From Pholis gunnellus (lineage: Eukaryota; Chordata; Actinopteri; Perciformes; Pholidae), in assembly GCA_910591455.2 (NCBI GenBank), contig OU342820.1, forward strand, positions 5,005,564 to 5,069,563: a DNA stretch of 64,000 bases, written 5' to 3'. The notes under the pieces are model-generated. The model saw only the letters and a program-made list of their open reading frames with translations, did not search any database and was not told where the DNA came from. The number at the start of each line of letters is the position of its first letter. Within the stretch, counting starts at the first letter, position 1. Below are positions 49,663-64,000 of this stretch, one piece after another. Position numbers and translations under genes: made by a program.

Positions 49663-50310
49663 GGGGTCGCCCTCCAACCTCGAATGTAAGAATGGGACAC
49701 AATCCGCTGATTCATTCATAGTCGACAACAAGCAATTCAGGTTGGGGGGTTAATTAACGAATGAGGCTATATCTGTGAGTCGCATTCAGACGCGCTCACT
49801 TTCAGCAGACAATTGTCAACAGAGTGTAACCGTTGCAGAGTAACGGGCCTTTTTCATGGAAGACACTTTGACATGTCTCGGTAGGAAAAGCACAGGTGTA
49901 AATAATACAATGAATGAGGGCTGGATTCAATGTGGTGCCTTTGGTTTTATGCTGACTCACTATTTAGGACAAGTCAAAATGTCTCCTGGGAAAAAAAGCC
50001 CATTCTTAAAGAGTTGGAAAACCCAAATATGATAATACAACAGCAAGGAGAAGAAGAAGCAGCACAAATAACAAGAAAAACTTGAACTTGAGAATGTTTT
50101 GCAATTCTTTCCATTACTTTTGCTGAGAAGTTCCCAAAATGATTCATCAACAATCAAAATAATTATTACGGATAATATTTCTGTCAATCTATTGATCGAT
50201 TAATCACATTTTTTGATGATGTTTTCCAGTTACAGATCACAAGGTGTAAATGGGGTCTAAAAGTGCATTTTCCCTCATTCCCTTCTTCTTCTATGTCCTC
50301 TCTCTTCCAG

Positions 50311-50670
50311 GTCCACTGCACTGAGTCCTCCAAGTTCCCAGCATTCCCTTCTCCACAACAGCACGGGACTGAATGATGACAATGATGATGATGATGATGA
50401 TGATGATGATAAGGATGATCATGGAATAACAAAAGTGTTGATTTGGGCTGAATTTGGGATTTGAGGGCAGTAACCACAGTTTCCTCCCCCTCCCCACCCT
50501 TATAGGCTTATCAGGTGTCCCTCAGTCTTACCGCCATTCCCCTTCTCCCTCTGCAGCTGACATGCAGCACATCGACTTGTAGACAATTCCAGAGAGCTGA
50601 GCTGTAATGTAAATTGTCGACTTGAGATGAATACTTATAAATGGAAATAAAAGTATCAAATAATTGGTAT
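50311..50670 (+). other. Probable 3'UTR exon of the twin CX9C gene
   Basis: Acceptor-like CTCTCTTCCAG at 50300-50310 follows the donor-like site at 49685. The exon holds a (GAT)n tract at 50376-50410 and ends with AATAAA at 50646-50651. A second possible acceptor (CCTCTGCAG) lies near 50548-50556. Inferred from splice-like signals only. Confidence 0.45.
50376..50410. repeat. (GAT)n trinucleotide repeat
   Basis: GATGATGAT run in the putative 3'UTR of the twin CX9C gene. It gives poly-Asp or poly-His frames that are not real proteins. Confidence 0.9.
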
Positions 50671-51043
50671 AAAAAAACTGAATTTGGGCCTTTTTTTATT
50701 CACCATTTGGAGGTTGGACCTCTACTTGGCATACAATAGAGTTTTGCCTTGCATGTCTGAACTATTTTAATATTAAGGAGTATGGACATATTTGATTCCT
50801 ACGGAAAATAGACCAAGAGAAAAAAATAAATGTTAACGTAATATTCTTGTATGAGCTTGAAGGGGCTGAAGTCAAAGTAGAATCGACACTCGGACGTGAC
50901 TTGTGTAACTAAACCAAAACCTAAGTTACACAAGTCACTCAGAAGATTGCTGAAAACAAACTTAAAGAAGCTGTTACAAAACACTTATCCCTTGTTAAAG
51001 ATGGGTATGGTAATAGTTTTGAATTTGTTTTGAGTTATTTCAA

Positions 51044-51111
51044 GCTGGGGTTTGAACCACCAACCTTCTGATTTAAAGACAACCCTGGTCTCCACTCAGC
51101 CACAGTTGCCA
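51044..51111 (-). mobile_element. tRNA-like SINE head or tRNA pseudogene
   Basis: On the minus strand it starts TGGCAACTGTGGCTGAGTGG with an intact A box (TGGCTGAGTGG) and ends GGTGGTTCAAACCCCAGC with a B-box (GGTTCAAACCC), about 68 bases in all. No full cloverleaf with CCA-ready acceptor stem was found, so this is more likely the head of a SINE than a working tRNA. Confidence 0.55.
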
Positions 51112-52507
51112 CTTAAACTACACTGCATCACTGCACAAACTTAAAAACAATAGTTATTGCATTTTAGCCTCCAAGCTAATGCTAACAAAGTTAACTAGCT
51201 AGCTAACATTAAGAAGTCTTCATCAAGGATGAGCATGGAATTAAATCTCTCTTTGTTGTGCTATATTTTACATGTTGTACATGTGTGTGTGATTTAATGT
51301 CTCCTTTCTCATAATTTCAAACTAAACTAAAAAGCTCCACGTGGTGTTAGCGAGCTAACGTTGTGAGCAAAGTAGCCTATAGCACAGAACTAACTGGTGT
51401 ATATATACACGGGTTCACTCAAAGTTACTGAAGATGTTTTGTCACTCAAGTGTCGTCATTGACACATTTCCCTTTATCTTTAAACTATTTTTTAGGGTCT
51501 GTAAACACAAACCAGAATAAATTAATACATTTTAGATAATTCGATTTTAGACATTGATGAGTCATCCTACCACATCAAAATGTAAGTGATGCAGCTAAGT
51601 TTTGTATATTTGGTACAGTAGTAATCAGTGTAGGCTACCATCATTCATCACACTTTAGCACATACAAATAATCCTTTAATAGTACATGCACTTTGCACAT
51701 CAATCAGTTGTAAATTGGGGGTCAAAAGGAAACTCTTAAGTGTGCAAGGTATTCATCTAAATACTGCCTAAAGAAACCAAGTAAGAGGCGATTCTCAGGT
51801 CACACACACACACACAAAGATAGACTCATGAGCAGACATCAATACTTGTCAGCTGTCTGTTTGGCTGTACTATTCCAGCCCCAAAGGGTAAATTCAAACT
51901 CCTTTTGGCATCACTCCCACACACTGCCAGATTAGCCTGCCCCCTGCTTTCAGTCAGAGGTGTGTGTGGAGTTAAAAGCCACTATGAGCACGTTTGTAAC
52001 ACTTAAAATCATACGTATAGTCGTGTAAAACAGCCTCGTGACTGTCATTCAAAACAACAGAAAATAGAGTTTATCCGAGTGTTTATTACATAAAAACAGT
52101 CCGATTTAAATACCTCCCAACAGTGAATTAACAGTAACATTTTTCATTACACCTCAGTTAGCTTCCAGTTTTACCCCCCGATTAGTCCTGCATTATTTTT
52201 TTAACCAATACAACCAATTTGAAAACATATCTCCATATTAAGAAGTATAGCTTTAGGTTGGATTTCTCTCGTTTTTTAAAACAACCACACGATGGAGCCC
52301 CACATACACCACTCATTGGGTGATAAAGTTGTAATGACTCTGTAATGCAAAATATGAGCAGTGTGGAAGCTCATAAGACAGTCCAGGGGTTCACATGGGT
52401 TGTAACTCAGTAAACAGCATCTATGACCTGTGTAAACAGGCTCGCTATGGTTCCAGGAATGTTCCCCCGGTATCAACATGTGAAAGAGCAAACCATGTCC
52501 TACATCC

Positions 52508-52510
<3 letters not shown>

Positions 52511-52563
<53 letters not shown>
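52511..52563. repeat. (CA)n microsatellite
   Basis: Perfect CA run of about 26 units. Confidence 0.96.
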
Positions 52564-52565
<2 letters not shown>

Positions 52566-54394
52566 CTGGTGAGCATACTTTGACACAGAACAATTCAATT
52601 ATGACCAAAGCCAGACTGTAATATCTTCAGCCTTATCTTTACAAGAGCCCCCCCCCCGTTGAACACAATAGAAACGGTAACATCAATCATTCATTTGCAC
52701 ACTTTGCACAACACTCTACATGGCAGCACATGTTGTAGTCACATGAACACAGTGACACTGTGCACTGCCCTGCCCTGGACATCAGATATGCCTGGGGGAG
52801 ATTCCACTGAAGGGGGACGAGAGACGGTATTTGCTGTCCGAGTCTGCAGAGAAGAGCTAGAAGGGCTAAGGGGGTTACCCCTCAACCTTTTTTTGAACAC
52901 GTTTTTAAATCATAAACACGGGAGAGAAAACAATTGAGATCAGACTTAGAAAATGGATCACCAGAATAGTTTTTTTCTCTTTTGCCTCTCAGGGCTTCCG
53001 ATCATCATCATTAGCCTATGTATGAGAAAATACAATATTATAAAAAAAGGTAAGAGATCACAGGTCATATGACATCGTAACAACCTAACCTAACAACTTC
53101 ACGTAACAACCATAGCAACCGTAACAATGTTACGTAACTAGCGTGAATAAATAACATCAGCCCTTAACAGACTTTCTTACAAAATGTTGTGTCACACGTG
53201 AAAACGCAACATTTACTTTTGGTATTTACACAGGAAACGAACTGCAGTCTCCTGGGTGAAAGTCCTGTGTTTGTTTGCAATTCATAAGATTACAATTTAT
53301 GCTTTAACGTAACATTTGTAAAGTGCGTAACTAGTAATGTTAGCTGTCCAATAAATGTAGAGCAGCAACAATTACGACGAAGCCGTCTAAAATGCAGTGG
53401 AGTAAAAGTGGAAAGTAAGAAAATATTAATATCTGTATATAGTTACTTTCCACCACTATTGGTAAGTCGGCCTGCCACCTTATACCAAACTAAAAAGGCA
53501 TCGTCTCACATAATGGTTGTCAATGACAGCTGACAGGGACCCTCTTGAGACTACAATGTTCTGTGTTGGCCATTCATAATTAGAATGAACACATTTGTAT
53601 CTACTGGCTTTAATACCACGGTTCACACCCTCTGGTGCTCATTACATGGTGAAAAAAATGGTAGCTCATACAATAGCACAACAGCACCACCCTGTGGTCA
53701 ACAAATGCACTTACAATAGCAGGTACCACCACTTTACTGGTATCTGTGGTGATTTTGGCATATTATTGTTACCAGCAGTTCATTCTGTAAGAATATAAAT
53801 CATTCCCAGAGATATTTAATAAACACTTAAAGAAGCATTTTTTTGTAGTAGGGCATGTATTTATGGAGGTTTTGTACGTGCTTCATATAGTGGAGAAAAT
53901 AAGCTATATCTCTGTGACAAAAAACTATGTTTATGTCCCATAACTTGTTCATGTGGAAAAACCATCTATCTCACAGAAATAAACTCACAGGCGCATATTT
54001 AAGTACGGCACCATTAGATAATCTGAACTACATCATCCTGACCGCATCAAGAGATTAAGATTAAAAGGGATAAAGATTTGGGAGTCGGCGTCATACAGAT
54101 ATCACAATGAGGAACCTTAATCACAGCATGCAGTGACCCAGAACCCTGTGGTTTTGTGAGTGCACGTCATGGACCGTCCCACGGGTCAGAGGCGAACAGT
54201 GGCTGTTCATCAGCTGAGTGTTTTCCAAAATGTATTTTCACAGAATTTTATTGAGACAGAATGAAGCACATGAAAGCCGTGTATGCCACATTTAGTCACA
54301 AGCAAGCCAGGGGTTTTTATTAAATGAAGTGTTCATAATTATGTCACATGTGAGATAGTTATGACTCAGCTGTCTCCTTGTAGGCCAATCTGGC

Positions 54395-54990
54395 TCAGGC
54401 GTTGCCATGTTGAGAGCTGTTGAGAGGCAATCGAAACGCTGTCAATCTCGTATTATGGACCTTTAAGCTCGTGTTCTAACTAAAATCCCATGCTAAACCC
54501 CCATTGACTTGTCATGTCCTGGTTTAAGGACTCATTCCTGCAGCTATAGATATAGAGGACTAATGTCTACCTGAGCAGAGAAGGAAGTCACTATTTTTTG
54601 CCGTTCTCCTCGACGGAATTTACAATCTGTTACTTATATATAGCTCCCAATAATAAGAGGAAGCTGCATGTTATAGCTACACGCATTGCTAGAATAATTA
54701 CATAAAACTGTGGGCACAAAATCATTTTGCTCCATGTACTTTATACCATCACCGTAACAACATATTCATCATTCAGCAATCTGTCTGACTGTTGGTTTGT
54801 TTTTCCTTGTGGCGTCTGGAAAGTGTTGTCCATCTCCCCGTCCGCGGGCCAACTGGCGCTACTAGCACTGTTAGCTGCTAGCCGCCGTCTCATCCGTCGC
54901 CATGTTGAGAGCCGTTGAGAGTCAACATGTGCTCTGAATGTGGCATTCAGCTCCTTTGAGTGATGCTGTGATACTCGTTTGCAAATCACT
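54395..54990. repeat. Region with two direct copies of a CCATGTTGAGAGC element
   Basis: CGTTGCCATGTTGAGAGCTG near 54400 and CGTCGCCATGTTGAGAGCCG near 54896 are followed by similar TTGAGAG sequence. The second block includes an open minus-strand frame that looks repeat-derived. Probably parts of one mobile element. Confidence 0.4.
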
Positions 54991-55400
54991 ACTCAGTATT
55001 AAACACATATTAAAAAATGGCACGTAAAGAAGAATGGTAAGCAACTTATACATCAATTCATGCATTCAAGAATCATGAATCAAACACATGCGTGGTATGA
55101 GTGACTATTTCTATTAAAATTCCATATTTTGTCGTTGGTTTATATTCTTCCATTTATCTGTGTTACTGACTTGGACCATGTACTACTTGGTTGGAAGCCT
55201 GGTATTCTTCTGTACTTGCAGCCAATCACATAATGTGGGACTTTTGCCGTAGTAAAAAAGGGTGGGGGCGAGAGAGGGAGGGGAAAAAAAACGGAACCCG
55301 GATGCTGATGCTGACCGATGAGGAGAAGGAGAGAGGAGGGAGGAGGAGGAGGAGTGTGAGAGGTGGGGGGGGGGGATACAAAAAAAAGAGAGAGAGAGAG

Positions 55401-55672
55401 AAAGAGAAGCAGGGGTATTACCGGCAGCAGCGGAGTGGAAGAAGAAGAGGCCATCCCGTGAATGAGGGACACTCCTGTTGGGTGCGGGCAACTTCTCATA
55501 TAACCTGAAAGATTCATTTTCTCCACAGGCGAATTTCTTCTTTTTTTCTGTCTTTTCCTTTTTTTCTTTCAAATTACTGTCATTTGTGCGGGAGGCAACA
55601 GCCAAAGCGCCGGGCTGCGGGAGGAGATGCGGTGATATCATGAGCACAGCCGGCCAGGGGAGAGAGACAAGG

Positions 55673-55713
<41 letters not shown>

Positions 55714-56949
55714 AGGAAGGAAGGAAGAGGGAGGGAGGGGAGTCTGCTACCACCACCAGGCCAGCTGAGGATGCTTGTTGTTTCTAGAAGCAGGATTAAT
55801 CACCGGGCCGAGCGCTGATCTTGACGTCGGCACACCGAGCGCACCTCTCCTCTCCGCCGCGACCGTCCCAAACCGAGGGTCGCTTGTTCTCTCCCCCCCA
55901 CGTCCCGTCTCGCCCGGTCTGGCCCCCGCGGCTGTTTGCCTTTTTTTTTTTCTTCTTCTTCTTCTTCTTCTTTTTTTAATGCTCTCCCCCCCTCCCCTCT
56001 CTCTCTCTTCCTCTATTTCCTGATGCAGGGCCGGGGAGGGGTGAGCCAAAGTGTGCACCGGATATTGGAAAACCCATTCTTCTGGCTGATGCTGTTGTGA
56101 TAATAGATTATTATCTGGACGACGCGCGGGCATCTGCACGAGAGAGAGAGAGCGAGAGAGAGAGAAAAAAGGCAGTCTCCTGACCGAGAGAGAGAGAGGC
56201 CCGGCGTGAGAAGGGGAGAAAAGAGAGAGAAGAGAGAGGAGGGGAATGTACGAGCCTGGGAAGGATGGTGAAAACATTTTTTGGACGGTAGCAGCAGCGA
56301 GGAGGCGGAGGAGGAGGAGGAGGGTGTGTGGAGGGGGGGTCCCTGATATCGATCAGAGAATGGATTCAATCAGGGGCATTCTGAGTCGGGATATTTGAGA
56401 CCCTGCTCTTACAGGAATCAATCTGTGGCCAATGCAGAGCCCGAATGAGACCTCTCTCTTCTGCTCCACTTTTAGCCGGCTGCATAAGCTAACACACCAA
56501 TTAGCTTTAAACTACTGTTATTTATAGCAAAAAGGTGGGGGTGGGCTCGGTGGGACTATACCTCCTCCCATCATCACCGGTCAAAACCTCACGCGTCCTT
56601 CTGATCGTTCTTCTTCTTCTTCTTCTTTCTACTCTGAATGATGCTGCTTTCCGTGCCGCCCTGAAAGCGACGCAAAACCGAAGAAGAACAGCCCGGGTAA
56701 TACTTTATTCTAGGCCTGCGCTGAGACTGTGGAAACCGGGGACCGGCTCTGACTCTCCCCGGCGCCGGAGCGGCTGGCCCGCATGACAAACAAGTGCATG
56801 GGAGTAGCCTGCAGGGCCCGGCGTTAGAATCACGACCGGTCCTCCCATCGCCTCCAGAGCCGCCCTGGGATGTGCGGCGCTACGGCGTTACGCACAGGAG
56901 CCACCGCCGTCTTGATCCGCCTCGCAGTGGGAGTGTATAGAATTTCAGG
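55401..56949 (+). promoter_or_regulatory. brsk2: brsk2 5' region: GC-rich 5'UTR and probable promoter
   Basis: A GC- and purine-rich stretch with CpG-dense parts (55790-55930 and 56640-56900), GA tracts (55677-55704, 56140-56166) and a 22-base CTT-type run. No start codon before 56950 opens a kinase frame. The transcription start cannot be placed from sequence alone. Confidence 0.45.
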
Positions 56950-63939
<6,990 letters not shown>

Positions 63940-63974
63940 GTTAGTTACTTCCCATCTCGGTGTTATTGTGTTAG

Positions 63975-64000
63975 TGTGTGTGTGTGTGTGTGTGTGTGTG
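63975..64000. repeat. (GT)n microsatellite at the window edge
   Basis: GT run continuing to the last base; its true length is unknown. Confidence 0.9.

Larger units (their letters stand above)
50671..55400. other. Intergenic region between the twin CX9C gene and brsk2
   Basis: No coding exon recognised. It contains a tRNA-like SINE head (51044-51111), a CA microsatellite (52511-52563), a partial R4 repeat (53180-53345) and a pair of direct repeats (CCATGTTGAGAGC(T/C)GTTGAGAG near 54405 and 54901). Confidence 0.55.

Noticed and set aside
55140..56369. Several long frames with Ser/Leu/Arg/Glu runs
   Set aside because: Produced by GA- and CTT-type simple repeats in the brsk2 5' region; no family resemblance.

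Overview
This window is vertebrate nuclear DNA, almost certainly from a ray-finned, percomorph-type fish. The genes are intron-rich with GT-AG junctions. The prolactin has only the four C-terminal-type cysteines of teleost prolactin. Introns and spacers are full of teleost-style foldback MITEs, tRNA-derived SINEs and long (GT)n, (CT)n and (TA)n microsatellites. Nothing in it is bacterial, and there is no CRISPR array, phage or rRNA.

Layout from left to right: (1) 1-11.5 kb, the last six coding exons of a thyroid hormone receptor alpha gene (thra, + strand), covering both zinc fingers, the hinge and the whole ligand-binding domain; the N-terminal exons lie upstream of the window. (2) 11.5-13.7 kb, a probable long thra 3'UTR. 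(3) 13.7-25.6 kb, an intergenic stretch rich in repeats. (4) 25.7-31.5 kb, dusp3 (VHR-type dual-specificity phosphatase, - strand, three coding exons). A copy of the sequence immediately 5' of its ATG is repeated inside intron 1. (5) 33.8-37.1 kb, prolactin (prl, - strand, five exons, complete) with a TATA box and a Pit-1-like site. (6) 38-42 kb, spacer with one unassigned possible terminal exon (- strand) and a GC-richer possible promoter. (7) 42.2-50.7 kb, a small two-coding-exon gene (+ strand) for a 56-residue twin CX9C protein. Its cysteine spacing is that of the copper chaperone COX17, but it lacks the copper-binding Cys-Cys pair. (8) 50.7-55.4 kb, repeat-rich spacer. (9) 55.4-64 kb, GC-rich 5' region and the first six coding exons of a BR serine/threonine kinase (brsk2-like, + strand). 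It runs off the window just after the activation segment.

The genes do not form a single pathway. thra and prl are endocrine genes (nuclear T3 receptor and pituitary hormone), dusp3 is a MAPK-directed phosphatase, brsk2 is an LKB1-activated neuronal kinase, and the twin CX9C protein is probably mitochondrial. All exon boundaries were placed by hand from splice dinucleotides, reading-frame phase and recalled family sequences.

Most notable points: the COX17-like protein without the copper motif; an alpha-type thyroid receptor carrying the beta-type Asn at the ligand-selectivity position (human Ser277); duplication of the dusp3 5' segment into its own intron; a brsk2 exon with a CG instead of AG acceptor after a C14 run; and a (GT)52 tract seven bases past a thra donor.
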